DNA from: Candidatus Sulfopaludibacter sp.
GTDB taxonomy: Bacteria; Acidobacteriota; Terriglobia; Bryobacterales; Bryobacteraceae
NCBI GenBank assembly: GCA_031292755.1
Contig: JARLGM010000007.1
Coordinates: 28,533 to 92,532, forward strand
Direction: 5' to 3'
DNA: 64,000 nucleotides
Below, one piece after another: positions 38,739-48,124 of this stretch. Position numbers and translations under genes: made by a program. Every line of letters begins with the position of its first letter. The stretch's first letter is position 1. The notes beneath the pieces were generated by a model, which did not search any database, was not told the origin of the DNA, and saw nothing but the letters and a program-made list of their open reading frames with translations.

Positions 38739-41603
38739 ATGGTAACGGTGGTTGCCACTACCGAGCCGCACGCCACTGCACTCCGGATCGTGTCGTCGTT
38801 GAAACCCGCTTCCGTGCTGGGCATCGGCAACGCGACCGGCCCGTTACTGCAGTCGCTGGTGCGCTGCGGAGTGGCAGTCAGGCAGGCATCCTCGGTGGAG
38901 CAGTTGGCGAACCTGCGGGATGCCTACGACCTGGCGGTTTACTCGGGCAGTATCGATCAGGCAGGGTCCCTGATCGCGGGCGCTGCGGGATGCAGCCAGC
39001 GCATTCTGTTCTTTCCATCCTTCGGCGCGGGTCAGGACTTGCTGATGATGTCGGCGCTGCGCCTGTTCGACGAGGCCGGATTTTCGCCTGACTTCGCTAC
39101 CGATCCGGTGTTCCTCACCGGCAGCGCGGTGCTGTTCCGAAGAGGCGGGACGGAGCTTCCGGCATCCGGCCTGCCGCTGGCACTGGAACTGATCCGGCTG
39201 AACTCGCTCGTTCAGGAATGTCTGTCCCAGGTCAGCCGGATTCAGGACCGGTTGGGGATTCGCAGCACCCCTCCCGCGATGCCGGCGCCGCCCTCGCCGC
39301 CGGACCGGCAGGCGGAACTGGAGCGCCTGCTCAACGAACTGAGTGCGACCGTGGCGGAGACTCGCGAAATGCAGCAGGTTTTCGCCGAGAGGATGGAAGG
39401 GCGGGTCGCCTTGCTCCAGTCGCGGACCATGCGCGTGCAGCACGCTACCCAAGCCATCCTGCGCAGCCGCACCTGGCGTACGCTGGTGGCCGGCGGCGGA
39501 GTGCTGCTGCGTCTTCAGAACTCCATCCGGCGGTTCACGCTGCAAAGGCCCTCTCCGGAGCCGGCAAATGGCGCGACCGACGGCGAGACGCTGTTCCGGA
39601 TCGCCTGCGACGAACCGGTGGCAGCGTCGCCGCCGCTCAGCGGTACGGTTTCGCTTCGTGGTTGGGCGCTGGCGAGCACGGGAATCCGGCGACTGGAAAT
39701 CCGGGCCGGCGACGTGGAGTGCGCCGAAGCGCGATATGGGTTCTACCGGCCCGATGTGGCGGCCCATTATCCGGACGTGCCTGGTTCGGACCGGTCGGGA
39801 TTCCGGGCCAAACTGGACACGGGGCTGCTTCCCGACGGCAGACAGTTCCTCACTCTGCGCGCGTTCAGCGTGGGGGGCGCCACCACGGAGCGCCGGGTAC
39901 CGATCGTAGTGGACCATGTCAACGGGTACGTCAGCGATTATCACCGGTGGATCGCCGAATTCGAACAGGAAGACGACGCCCTGATTCAGATGAAGGTGCC
40001 GCTGTTTGCGCAGCGACCTGTGATCAGTGTGCTCCTTCCGGTATTTCGGACACCCCTGGAAATTCTGGAGCGGACTCTGGCATCGGTGGAAAAGCAGAGT
40101 TATCCGCATTGGCAGCTCTGCATCGCCGATGACGGTTCTCAGTCCGCGGAGATCGATGCCATGGTGAGGCGGCATTGCGAGCGGGATCACCGGATCCAAT
40201 CGGTCCGCCTGCCCGGCAATCAGGGAATCTCAGCGGCGTCCAATACGGCGATGGGGCTGGCAGCCGGCGAATTTGTCGCGTTGCTCGATCACGACGATGA
40301 GTTGGCGCCGCACGCGCTCTATCATTTTGTAGATGCCCTCAACCGCAACAGGGAAGGCGACATCTTCTACTCCGACGAAGACCAGATCGATGAGGGCGGG
40401 CTCCGCTCCGATCCTTTCTTCAAGCCGGACTGGTCCCCCGACCTGATTCTGGCGGAGAACTACGTCAACCACCTGATGATTTGCCGGCGGTCGCTGGCGC
40501 TGGAGGTGGGAGGGTTCCGCAGCAATTTCGACCTCAGCCAGGACCACGATATTCTGCTGCGCATGAGTGTCAGGGCGCGCCGGATCGTTCACATCCCCAG
40601 GATCCTGTACCACTGGCGGACGGGCGTTCACTCCATGCGGCGGGCGTCGCAATGGGAGCATCGCGCCATTGACTCCTCGCGGCGGGTAATCATCGATCAC
40701 CTGGCTGCCACGGGAATCCGTGCCGCGGTGGAGCCGGGCGAAATTCCTGTCCGCTGGCGGGTGCGGTATGCCATCCCGGACAATCAACGGGTCCAGATCC
40801 TGATCCCCAGCGCCAGGGTCGAACTGCTGGAGCCCTGCCTGCGAAGCATCGCGCAACGAACCGATTACCGGGATTATGAGATCGCGATTCTGGACAACTC
40901 ACACGCCAAGGGAATCGAACATTTTGTTCAGCGCTGGAACACCAAGGGGCGTCCGCTGAAGTATCTGGATTTTCGTCACCGTCCTTTCAACTTCTCGGCT
41001 CTGAATAATGCCGCCGCCAGGGAAACCGACGCGCCGCTGCTGCTGTTCCTCAATGACGATATCACGGTAATCACTCCGGGGTGGCTCACCGCAATGGTCG
41101 AGTTAGCCTCGCGTCCGGAAGTTGGCGCGGTGGGGGCGAAACTGCTGTACCCGGATGGCACCCTGCAGCATAGCGGCGTGGTGATGGGGTTGTTCGACAT
41201 CTGCGGGCATGCCTTCAAAGGATCCCTCGATGAAGAGCGGCAATATTTCGATTTTCCCAACGTAATCCGCAATGTGAGCGCCGTCACCGGAGCGTGTATG
41301 ATGGTGCCGGCCAAGAGGTTCTGGGAATGCGGCGGCTTCGATGAGGAAGCGCTGCCCATCGCTTATCAGGATGTGGACCTGTGTTTGAAACTCGGGCAAC
41401 GGGGATACCGCGTGCTGGTGACGCCTCATGCACGCCTTTACCACCACGAGGCAAGTTCCAAGCGGCCCGAGGACAAGGATCCCACCCCGTCGGAAGCGAT
41501 AACCTTGCAAATGCGCTGGAAGGATGTTATCGAACAGGATCCGTTCTATAGTCCCAACCTGACCCGGAACCAAGAGGACTATTCTTACCGCAAGAGAGTG
41601 TGA
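38739..41603 (+). CDS. Multidomain protein with two family-2 glycosyltransferase modules
   Basis: 954-aa protein. Residues 1-130 are a Rossmann-like segment (ASVLGIGNATGPLLQSLVRC, YDLAVYSGSID) reminiscent of a methyltransferase. A coiled-coil-like stretch follows (AELERLLNELSATVAETREMQ), then a beta-sandwich (GTVSLRGWALASTGIRRLEI, YRPDVAAHYPDVPGSDRSGF). The first GT-A module has PVISVLLPVFRTPLEILE, ALLDHDDELAPHAL and YSDEDQIDEGG. The second has VQILIPSARVELLEPCLRSI, LFLNDDITVITPGWL, GAVGAKLLYPDGTLQHSGVV and YQDVDLCLKLG. This is a polysaccharide/rhamnan-type chain-building enzyme plan, probably at the inner membrane face. ATG 38739 is preferred over 38700. Divergent from the pyruvyltransferase operon; its 3' end overlaps the PEP-CTERM gene by 19 bases tail to tail. 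Confidence 0.88.
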   Translation: MVTVVATTEPHATALRIVSSLKPASVLGIGNATGPLLQSLVRCGVAVRQASSVEQLANLRDAYDLAVYSGSIDQAGSLIAGAAGCSQRILFFPSFGAGQDLLMMSALRLFDEAGFSPDFATDPVFLTGSAVLFRRGGTELPASGLPLALELIRLNSLVQECLSQVSRIQDRLGIRSTPPAMPAPPSPPDRQAELERLLNELSATVAETREMQQVFAERMEGRVALLQSRTMRVQHATQAILRSRTWRTLVAGGGVLLRLQNSIRRFTLQRPSPEPANGATDGETLFRIACDEPVAASPPLSGTVSLRGWALASTGIRRLEIRAGDVECAEARYGFYRPDVAAHYPDVPGSDRSGFRAKLDTGLLPDGRQFLTLRAFSVGGATTERRVPIVVDHVNGYVSDYHRWIAEFEQEDDALIQMKVPLFAQRPVISVLLPVFRTPLEILERTLASVEKQSYPHWQLCIADDGSQSAEIDAMVRRHCERDHRIQSVRLPGNQGISAASNTAMGLAAGEFVALLDHDDELAPHALYHFVDALNRNREGDIFYSDEDQIDEGGLRSDPFFKPDWSPDLILAENYVNHLMICRRSLALEVGGFRSNFDLSQDHDILLRMSVRARRIVHIPRILYHWRTGVHSMRRASQWEHRAIDSSRRVIIDHLAATGIRAAVEPGEIPVRWRVRYAIPDNQRVQILIPSARVELLEPCLRSIAQRTDYRDYEIAILDNSHAKGIEHFVQRWNTKGRPLKYLDFRHRPFNFSALNNAAARETDAPLLLFLNDDITVITPGWLTAMVELASRPEVGAVGAKLLYPDGTLQHSGVVMGLFDICGHAFKGSLDEERQYFDFPNVIRNVSAVTGACMMVPAKRFWECGGFDEEALPIAYQDVDLCLKLGQRGYRVLVTPHARLYHHEASSKRPEDKDPTPSEAITLQMRWKDVIEQDPFYSPNLTRNQEDYSYRKRV

Positions 41604-42346
41604 GCCGCCCGGCGGCGCCGCCCGACTAACCCAAGCACGATAAGACCAGCGCCCGCCAGCATCGTGGTAACCGGCTCCGGTGTGCTCGGACCCGGAACGT
41701 TGCCGCGATTATCCAGCACGGTATTTACATCCACACCGAAAGCTGTACTGAACGAGAGGGTGATCTCGGAGAACGGATTACTGCCATCGATCGGAAGCAA
41801 CTTGGCCGCTTCGAATGTGAACGTGGCCCCGCTCTCCAGGAATGGGTTGTGTCCGGGATTGCCTTTAACGGAGCCGACTGACGAGGAATATGACACCTGG
41901 TTGGGGACAATGCCCTGCGCGGGTTGTGACGCCGCCTTGACCCCGTCACCGCAGACGGCACAGAGCAGCCAGGCGTTGCTTCCCGTACTCCCGAAGCCCC
42001 ACCCGATGGAGCCCGTCGCCGGGGTTGCCGTGCCGTTGTTATTGATCCGTATCAGATTGCCCGAGCTACTCACCAGAGAAACAGTCCCGAGGCCCGCAGT
42101 ATCGAATTGCAGATCCGTCAGGAGTTGGCCGGCGTCATGAATCGATGAGAGCGTGTTGCTCAGTGTGACTGTAAAGGTATCGGTGCCTCCGGTGAAGCTG
42201 AATACCGCCTGTCCACTGCATGTTTTGCCGGAGCAGTTGTCTATTCCGGGGAGTGTGTTAAAAATGAAGCTGGCACCCTGAAGGCCAACTGCCCCAATGA
42301 AAAATAGTGACGGCAGGAGCAGCCTCCAGATCCAATTCCCGATCAT
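41585..42346 (-). CDS. PEP-CTERM sorting-domain protein
   Basis: 253-aa exported protein. Signal peptide WRLLLPSLFFIGAVGLQGAS; the body is beta-rich (FSFTGGTDTFTVTLSNTLSSI, ATGSIGWGFGSTG) with four to five cysteines. The C-terminus is a classic PEP-CTERM: PEPVTTMLAGAGLIVLGLVG followed by RRRRAA. Such proteins are processed by an exosortase and are associated with exopolysaccharide production; no exosortase gene is in the window. ATG 42346 is chosen; a TTG eight codons upstream is possible. It lies next to the GT2 polysaccharide gene. Confidence 0.9.
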   Translation of the reverse strand: MIGNWIWRLLLPSLFFIGAVGLQGASFIFNTLPGIDNCSGKTCSGQAVFSFTGGTDTFTVTLSNTLSSIHDAGQLLTDLQFDTAGLGTVSLVSSSGNLIRINNNGTATPATGSIGWGFGSTGSNAWLLCAVCGDGVKAASQPAQGIVPNQVSYSSSVGSVKGNPGHNPFLESGATFTFEAAKLLPIDGSNPFSEITLSFSTAFGVDVNTVLDNRGNVPGPSTPEPVTTMLAGAGLIVLGLVGRRRRAAHTLLR

Positions 42347-42370
42347 ATTCGCGCGAGTCTCTGTCTTCAA

Positions 42371-42659
42371 AATAAAGTGTCCTGAGTTTTCGAGTCCGTT
42401 TCTAACACGACTTCTAAATCCATCTTATTCGGGCGCCGTAAACAAAAGACAGGTCCAGAGCGTCTAGTTATAGGTGCAGCGTACCCTCACTACGTACCAT
42501 TACCTTTTTTCTGAATCTCCGCCGGCCTGTGGTCTTTTCTCGCAATTCGATCTGCTGGTACTATCGGCGCGATTCCGCGGAAGGAATAGAGGACCGGCCG
42601 GGAAAACTCAGATTCCCATTTGGTTCTGGTGTGGCACACTGAGTGAGAGTCATTCCTAA
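42371..42659. other. Intergenic region between PEP-CTERM gene and decayed TPR-like gene
   Basis: 289 bases, locally AT-richer than the surroundings, holding the promoter region of the leftward PEP-CTERM gene and the 5' side of the rightward decayed gene. No convincing hairpin, RNA gene or promoter pair was found. Confidence 0.5.
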
Positions 42660-43445
42660 TGCACGCGAATCCGGATGGGCTCATCGATCGGATTACCGGA
42701 GGCGCAGAGGGTGAAAGCGAACAACTCGCGGCCTTCCTGCGGGCTTTGGAGGAAGCGATCCCTGTGCCCTGCGACGCCTTGATGAGCAGCGAGCCAGTCT
42801 CGGTGGTGAAGTTCGATTTCGATGGAAACGCCCGCCGCGGTTTGACGGCGAAATGCCGACGCACCGATGGCCGCGAGTACGTTGTGGCCGCCGCCGATAT
42901 CGAGTTCCCCCGGCGAACGGAAGCAGCGCGGTATGTTGCCGCATACCGCCAATGGATGGGGCTCAAGCCACTTCCGCCGGAATCTGTCACTCCGGATCGC
43001 CGCGGCGCCCGGCGCAGGACCGCCGGCGCAGTTGCCGGCGAGAATCCGGTATCGCTGGTAGAGGTGCTGTCCGGGTTCAAGTACGACCACCCGGATCATG
43101 ACTCAATCGGCATATCCAATGACCTCACAGAACCCGGAGACGTCGCTGGCGCATATGAAATCCTGAATGACCTGTGTGAAGCGGATCTGCGCTGCCTCTA
43201 CGCGCTGCGCACCTCGGCAACCTGGCCTTCGGTCGCCGTCCCGATGTGCCGTCAGTCATTATGAGGCAGGTTTTCGGATCGGGGAATTATCGCTCCAGGA
43301 AGGCTTCGACGGTCTCCTGCCGTGGGGCCACATCGACAATCGTCCGTTCCTTCGCCGCATGCTTTGGCTGAATCCTACGGACAATCAGGGCGTGCGATTT
43401 CTAATCGTGGACGTTCGGGCGAAGCGAGTCTGGGAAGACAGTTAG
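42660..43445 (+). pseudogene. Decayed TPR-like protein gene with frameshifts
   Basis: The first frame (MHANPDGLIDRITGG to DLRCLYALRTSA, 42660-43262) reads well until about 43200. The continuation HLGNLAFGRRPDV is in a second frame, and HYEAGFRIGELSLQEGFDGL then LPWGHIDNRPFLRR and MLWLNPTDNQGVRFLIVDVR in a third, ending at 43445. Together they resemble one tetratricopeptide-type hypothetical protein of about 270 aa. At least two frameshifts (near 43203 and 43250) are needed, and the join FLRR-MLWLNP looks like a short internal deletion of one repeat. No part has a recognised enzymatic motif. The broken frames suggest a true pseudogene; sequence error alone would need several events. Confidence 0.65.
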
Positions 43446-43585
43446 AATCAGCTAATGATTCCTGAATGTCCGAAATTGGGATGCGCCTGTTCGAAAATGC
43501 GCGCGCCATACGGGTTACCGCACGCTAACTGCTCGTTGGCAGGCCATATGTTCTTTGGCACGATACCTGCTTCGCTGAATTTCGC

Positions 43586-45976
43586 ATGAGTCTCCGGATT
43601 CACCTAAGAAGGTTGCTGCGATCGCGGGGCTTCCTGGTCACGGCAATCCTGGTCCTCGGCATAGGCCTCGGATTCAACCTGATTCTCTTCAATACGGCCT
43701 ACGCGCTACTTTGGCGGCCGCTCCACTTCCCTCAGCCCGATCGCCTGGTCACGCTATCCGGACGGAGCGAATCTGGCGACCTCAGCAGCGAGATCACGGG
43801 GCGAGACGCGTGGATAATCCGGTCGGAAGCAGCGGTAGTCTCCGGAATCGGGTTGACGGGCAGGCGGCGCCTGATTTCGCTTTTCCAAGGAGACGAAGGG
43901 ATCGACATGCCGTCCGCGGCCGTGGACTCGGACTACTTTCGAGTTCTGGGACTGCGGCCGGTCGCAGGACGTCTGTTTGGCGCGGAAGAGGACCTCGGCG
44001 CGAGCCCGGAGCAACCGGCGGTTCTCACGGAATCAGCCTGGAGGACGCACTTCGGGTCGGACCTCTCAGTGGTCGGCCGCGTATTTGTATTACAGGAAGG
44101 AGGGAAGCGCCGGCAGGCCCGAGTGATCGGCGTGGTCAGCGGGATGGCCACGTTACCGTTCGCATCCGATGCCGAAATCCTTCGACCCATCGCGTCGGCC
44201 AGTCCCGGGGTGCGGATGAATGCCGGCGATGCGTTGTACCGCTGCGTCGTGAGGCTGCAACCGGGAATGTCCCACCGGCAAGCTTCTACCCGAATCGACG
44301 CGGCGCTTCGGGCCACGTCTTCCGAGTCGCAGCCCGGCGCTTGGGGCCACCATTGGTGGGAACCGTTACGTACGGCGGTCGCTCCGGTAAAGCATACGAC
44401 TATCTGGTTGCTCTATGGCGCGGCGTGCCTGTTACTTCTGCTGACCTGCGCCAATCTGGCAAGCCTGTTCGTTGCCCGCTCGATCGCCAGGACGCATGAA
44501 ACCAGCGTGCACCTTGCGCTGGGAGCGACTCGCCGGCGTGTAGTGGGCGCCAACTTCCGCGATGCGTTGTTAGTGTGCGCTGCTGGAACGGTTCTCGCGT
44601 TCCTGATTGAAAGTTGGGTCAGGCCGCTGGTCCCCAAATTCATACCTGCCGTAAAGAATGCCGGACCGGAGTTGTTGGCGGCGGGCCCGGTCCTGCTGGC
44701 ATTCGGAGTAGCGATTTGCCTGGTTGTCTCGCTCCTGGTATCGGCGGCATCGGGCTTGCGGTTCCAGATCGACGGGCTGGCTGGAGCCCTGGCACAAGGC
44801 GGCCGGGGTGGCGGATGCAGCGGCGCCGGAAGATCTCGCGTCATCCTGGCGGCCGGTCAAGTGGCGATCGTACTCCCGTTGCTTACCGTGGCAGGCATGA
44901 TCGGACGGAGCTTTCTTTCGGCCGTGCGGTCGAACCCCGGCCTGGACGCACAGGGAATCGTGACTGTCCAATTGTCGCTACCTGGTTCGCAGGGAGCACC
45001 GTTACCTGCGATTTCGAATTTAGTGGCTCGGATCGCGACTATGCCCGGAGTAACGAGGGTCAGCTACTCGGCGGAATTACCGGTCGGTTCGCCAGCGTTC
45101 TCGACGGTCACGGCCGCGCGCGGCGGCGAGCTGAGGTCGACCGATCCTATGATCGCGTATCGTCTGATTGGCCCTTCATACTTCGAAACGCTTGGGGGAC
45201 ACATGCTTGCCGGGCGGACATTCTCGCAAGCTGAGGTTCAGGAGGGCGGAGCGGCAGTGATCCTGAACGAGGCCGCAGCCCGGCTCCTGTTTCCTGGCGG
45301 GCCGGCGATTGGCGGGACCGTGCATTCCGGCATTGGCGACCGCAAAAGCTCTGTTGTCGGCGTGGTCAAGAACATCCGCACGGAGGGGCTGGATCAGGCC
45401 GCCGTTCCCATGGTCTACATGCCTTATTTCTCCGGATGGGGATTGCGGTTCATCATCCGCAGCGGCAGGGCGCCGGGCACATTGCTGCCTCTGTTGAGAG
45501 ATCGGGTGCGCTCGGCCAACCCTGGGGCGCTCCTGCAACAGTACCGGCCGCTCGACGAGGTTCTCGACGAAACGGTCAGGGGGCGGATGCTCGCAGGGAG
45601 CCTCGTCGGCGGGTTCGCGCTATTGGGCCTGGTCATCAGTTCCGTAGGATTGTACGGAACGCTGGCTGCGCAGGTGCAACGGCGACGGCGCGAGATTGGC
45701 ATCCGCATCGCAATGGGAGCAACGGTTCACAATGTGGTGGCCACCATTCTGGGCGACGGGCTGCGGATCATGGCATTTGGAACATTGGCAGGCACCGCGG
45801 GATCATTGGCCGCGGGGTGGGCAATTCAGCGGGAATTGTATGGCGTGAGTCCGCGGGATTTGGCTTCTTTCGCAGCGGCGCTGGCCCTCTTGTCGATTGC
45901 GGCGTTGACCGCCTGCCTCATTCCCGCTTTCCAGGCCGGGCAGGTCGATCCGATCCAGGCGCTGAACGTTCAATAG
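43586..45976 (+). CDS. ADOP-family ABC transporter permease (MacB/FtsX-like, duplicated)
   Basis: 796-aa membrane protein with the Acidobacteria-typical ADOP plan: one N-terminal helix (FLVTAILVLGIGLGFNLILFN), a large periplasmic MacB-like domain, helices WLLYGAACLLLLLTCANLASLFVARS with the FtsX motif RTHETSVHLALGATRRR, a second periplasmic domain, and C-terminal helices with RRREIGIRIAMGATVHNV. MacB-like permeases act in mechanotransmission or peptide/drug efflux with a separate ATPase; none is encoded next to it here. The usual N-terminal PadR-like ADOP extension is absent. It is convergent with the RraA-like gene. Confidence 0.88.
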   Translation: MSLRIHLRRLLRSRGFLVTAILVLGIGLGFNLILFNTAYALLWRPLHFPQPDRLVTLSGRSESGDLSSEITGRDAWIIRSEAAVVSGIGLTGRRRLISLFQGDEGIDMPSAAVDSDYFRVLGLRPVAGRLFGAEEDLGASPEQPAVLTESAWRTHFGSDLSVVGRVFVLQEGGKRRQARVIGVVSGMATLPFASDAEILRPIASASPGVRMNAGDALYRCVVRLQPGMSHRQASTRIDAALRATSSESQPGAWGHHWWEPLRTAVAPVKHTTIWLLYGAACLLLLLTCANLASLFVARSIARTHETSVHLALGATRRRVVGANFRDALLVCAAGTVLAFLIESWVRPLVPKFIPAVKNAGPELLAAGPVLLAFGVAICLVVSLLVSAASGLRFQIDGLAGALAQGGRGGGCSGAGRSRVILAAGQVAIVLPLLTVAGMIGRSFLSAVRSNPGLDAQGIVTVQLSLPGSQGAPLPAISNLVARIATMPGVTRVSYSAELPVGSPAFSTVTAARGGELRSTDPMIAYRLIGPSYFETLGGHMLAGRTFSQAEVQEGGAAVILNEAAARLLFPGGPAIGGTVHSGIGDRKSSVVGVVKNIRTEGLDQAAVPMVYMPYFSGWGLRFIIRSGRAPGTLLPLLRDRVRSANPGALLQQYRPLDEVLDETVRGRMLAGSLVGGFALLGLVISSVGLYGTLAAQVQRRRREIGIRIAMGATVHNVVATILGDGLRIMAFGTLAGTAGSLAAGWAIQRELYGVSPRDLASFAAALALLSIAALTACLIPAFQAGQVDPIQALNVQ

Positions 45977-46021
45977 ACCGCGCGCGGCGCGCGGCTGGGC
46001 CCTGACGCCCTGGTGTTTGAC

Positions 46022-46744
46022 TTATTGCTGTCCGGAGACTATGGCGCGCAGGGTCTCGATCGAAAAATCGGAAGAACGGCAGAGGTCGATAATCTGCCGT
46101 TCCCGTTCCACCAGGCGCGCGGCAGCCGCCGGAAGCTTCGAAGCGATGGGTTTGGGTATGGACAGCACCCCGTGGCAGTCTCCGTAAATGAGGTCGCCGG
46201 GAGACACTCGCAGGCCGCCAACTTCCACCGGCATCCCGAAGTCCACCAGGCGAAGATAGCAATGCGAAACCGCGGCGCTGCCTCCGAAGAGCGCAAAGCC
46301 CATGGCTTCGACCGCGGGAAGATCGCGAACCGCTCCATTGGTCACGGCGCCGGCGCAGCCGAGGCGCTTGAGAATGGTGGAGTGCACCTCGCCCAGGAAG
46401 CTGCCAAATCCCGGGCGGTCGCTCATATCCTGCAAAACTACCACGCGCGGCGCCGGGAGTGTCAAAAGGTACTCCCACCAACCGGGCCGATCACCGTAGC
46501 GCTGCCCGGTAATGGGCACCGACGAGCCTTGAACGCGCGCGGTCACGGCATAGCCAAGCATGGGGATCCGGCCGGCGGCAAAGCAGCGGATGGAGGCGTC
46601 GGCGAAGCCCTCGTTGGCCAGCCTGACGCCAAAGGTCTCGATCGCGTTCGAGATGGTGCAGGCATCGAATTGCCGGATGGCCTCGAGTTCTCCGTTCGTC
46701 AAGCCCGTTTCGGTTCGGGCTGGGGGGGTAGCCAATGATGTCAA
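46022..46744 (-). CDS. RraA-like protein (HMG/CHA aldolase or RNase E regulator family)
   Basis: 240-aa protein of the RraA fold. Motifs: DACTISNAIETFGVRL near residue 28, MLGYAVTARVQGSSVP, AVTNGAVRDLPAVEAMGFALF (substrate/metal site with the R-D pair), and VSPGDLIYGDCHGVLSIP. RraA-family members are either 4-hydroxy-4-methyl-2-oxoglutarate aldolases, which also cleave oxaloacetate, or RNase E inhibitors; length and the D-x-x-G-V region favour an aldolase-like enzyme. It starts with TTG (ribosome-binding site AGGAG) nine bases after the porin gene stop, so the two form an operon. Confidence 0.85.
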   Translation of the reverse strand: MTSLATPPARTETGLTNGELEAIRQFDACTISNAIETFGVRLANEGFADASIRCFAAGRIPMLGYAVTARVQGSSVPITGQRYGDRPGWWEYLLTLPAPRVVVLQDMSDRPGFGSFLGEVHSTILKRLGCAGAVTNGAVRDLPAVEAMGFALFGGSAAVSHCYLRLVDFGMPVEVGGLRVSPGDLIYGDCHGVLSIPKPIASKLPAAAARLVERERQIIDLCRSSDFSIETLRAIVSGQQ

Positions 46745-46753
46745 AGCGCTCTC

Positions 46754-48124
46754 CTAAAAAACGTTGTAGTTGATCATCACGTACGGATACGTGTAGGACA
46801 ACGCATGGTGCGTGCGCACCAGGAAGTCTCCGGAAATGATGTAGCCCAGGCCGGCACCGTATTCCAGATGGCGGTTGGGCCGGTACGAGGTCTGAATGTC
46901 GAATTCCCGGCCGATGTGCGTGCCGGACTGTCCCTTCGGGTCGCGAGCCACGATGGTGCCGGAAGAGTTATAGAATCCGTCGGTGGCGCTGGCCAGCCAC
47001 CAATCGTTATAAGCGCTCGCCACAATCCAGTTGCGGTGAAGCGACACGCGGATTCCCGAGCGGACCGACTTGAGATTCTGCCAGGCCACCTGGTCGGCCA
47101 GGCCATGGTGATCGTGAATATTCGGGTAGAGCTGATCGAACGTGCCGCGCACGCCATCGGCCGGATTGCGATCGCCGGAGGCGAAATCGTACTTGACGAA
47201 AACGCGCGGTTTCAGGCCGGAGGGCTTGAAGGTATAGCCGGCAACGGCGCTCCATGCCCACGCGCGGATCCCGTCGGTCCCGACGTTGCCGAATTGTGTC
47301 GCCGTCTCCGCGTCGTAATCCCAGTGCGATGCCGTGCCGGCCCAGCGAATGCCGGCGGTCTTCTCATCGAGCCTGGATGGTTTGCCCTCTTCGGATTGGT
47401 AGCCAGGGGAGATCCGCCACAAGACGTATGGTTCGATGTCGGAATTGGGAATCCGGTTCTTAATGGTGGAATAGATGCCGTAGAAATTATTGCCCTGCTG
47501 GTGATGGCTCATCCCGCTGTCGAGGCACACCACGGGCGAGGAAGCAAAAGTATTGACGCGAAGGTGCGGCAAGTTCAATACCATGAGGGCGGCGTCGTAT
47601 CCGCGAGAGGCATTGCGCCAGTAGGCAGTGCCCACCAGCCGGAGATGTCCGAAGGCCAGATCCTGGCGCCCAATGCGGACACTGACCGGTCCCTGCTCGA
47701 TGTCGCCGATATCGACGTAGGCGCGCCGCAGGTCCCACGTATTCTGGTAGGGCGGCGCCAGCGGCGGGGTCTTCCAGAATGCGTCCGCATCCTGCAGTTC
47801 CACGTAGGCCTTGAGCCACGTCGCCGGTTTGATGGACATGCCGAAGCGAAAGCGCGTGAGCAGATAATCGTCCGAGTTGCCCTCTTTGAAATTCCCCGCG
47901 CTGTAGCCCTCAAGCCTGGCTCGATAACCGGCTGTAAAGCACAGCCAATGCGGCATTACTTTATTGAGGTAGGCGATCGGTGAGAAGCCGGCGACCGGGA
48001 CGTCCGCGTCCAGCGGGCGGTTGATGTTGACCTTGCTGCCCCCGGGATTATCTACAATACACTGCGCGCCCAGGCGAGTGGCAATCAGAATCACCGTCAG
48101 TACCGTGATATGCAATCGGACCAT
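46754..48124 (-). CDS. Alginate-export-type outer-membrane porin
   Basis: 456-aa outer-membrane beta-barrel of the alginate_exp (AlgE-like) family. The signal peptide is MVRLHITVLTVILIATRLGA. Typical segments include AYVELQDADAFW, SVRIGRQDLAFGHLRLVGTA, YDAALMVLNLPHLRVN, AGYTFKPSGLKPRVFVKYD and a final strand SYTYPYVMINYNVF ending in aromatic F. In Acidobacteria these porins occur without alginate genes and may pass small organic acids. Start 48124 is chosen for the signal peptide; the open frame further upstream lacks protein character. Followed by the RraA-like gene. Confidence 0.82.
   Translation of the reverse strand: MVRLHITVLTVILIATRLGAQCIVDNPGGSKVNINRPLDADVPVAGFSPIAYLNKVMPHWLCFTAGYRARLEGYSAGNFKEGNSDDYLLTRFRFGMSIKPATWLKAYVELQDADAFWKTPPLAPPYQNTWDLRRAYVDIGDIEQGPVSVRIGRQDLAFGHLRLVGTAYWRNASRGYDAALMVLNLPHLRVNTFASSPVVCLDSGMSHHQQGNNFYGIYSTIKNRIPNSDIEPYVLWRISPGYQSEEGKPSRLDEKTAGIRWAGTASHWDYDAETATQFGNVGTDGIRAWAWSAVAGYTFKPSGLKPRVFVKYDFASGDRNPADGVRGTFDQLYPNIHDHHGLADQVAWQNLKSVRSGIRVSLHRNWIVASAYNDWWLASATDGFYNSSGTIVARDPKGQSGTHIGREFDIQTSYRPNRHLEYGAGLGYIISGDFLVRTHHALSYTYPYVMINYNVF

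Noticed and set aside
45977..46021. CCGCGCGCGGCGCGCGG repeat as a terminator between convergent genes
   Set aside because: GC palindrome without a T-run; only a weak hairpin function can be argued.
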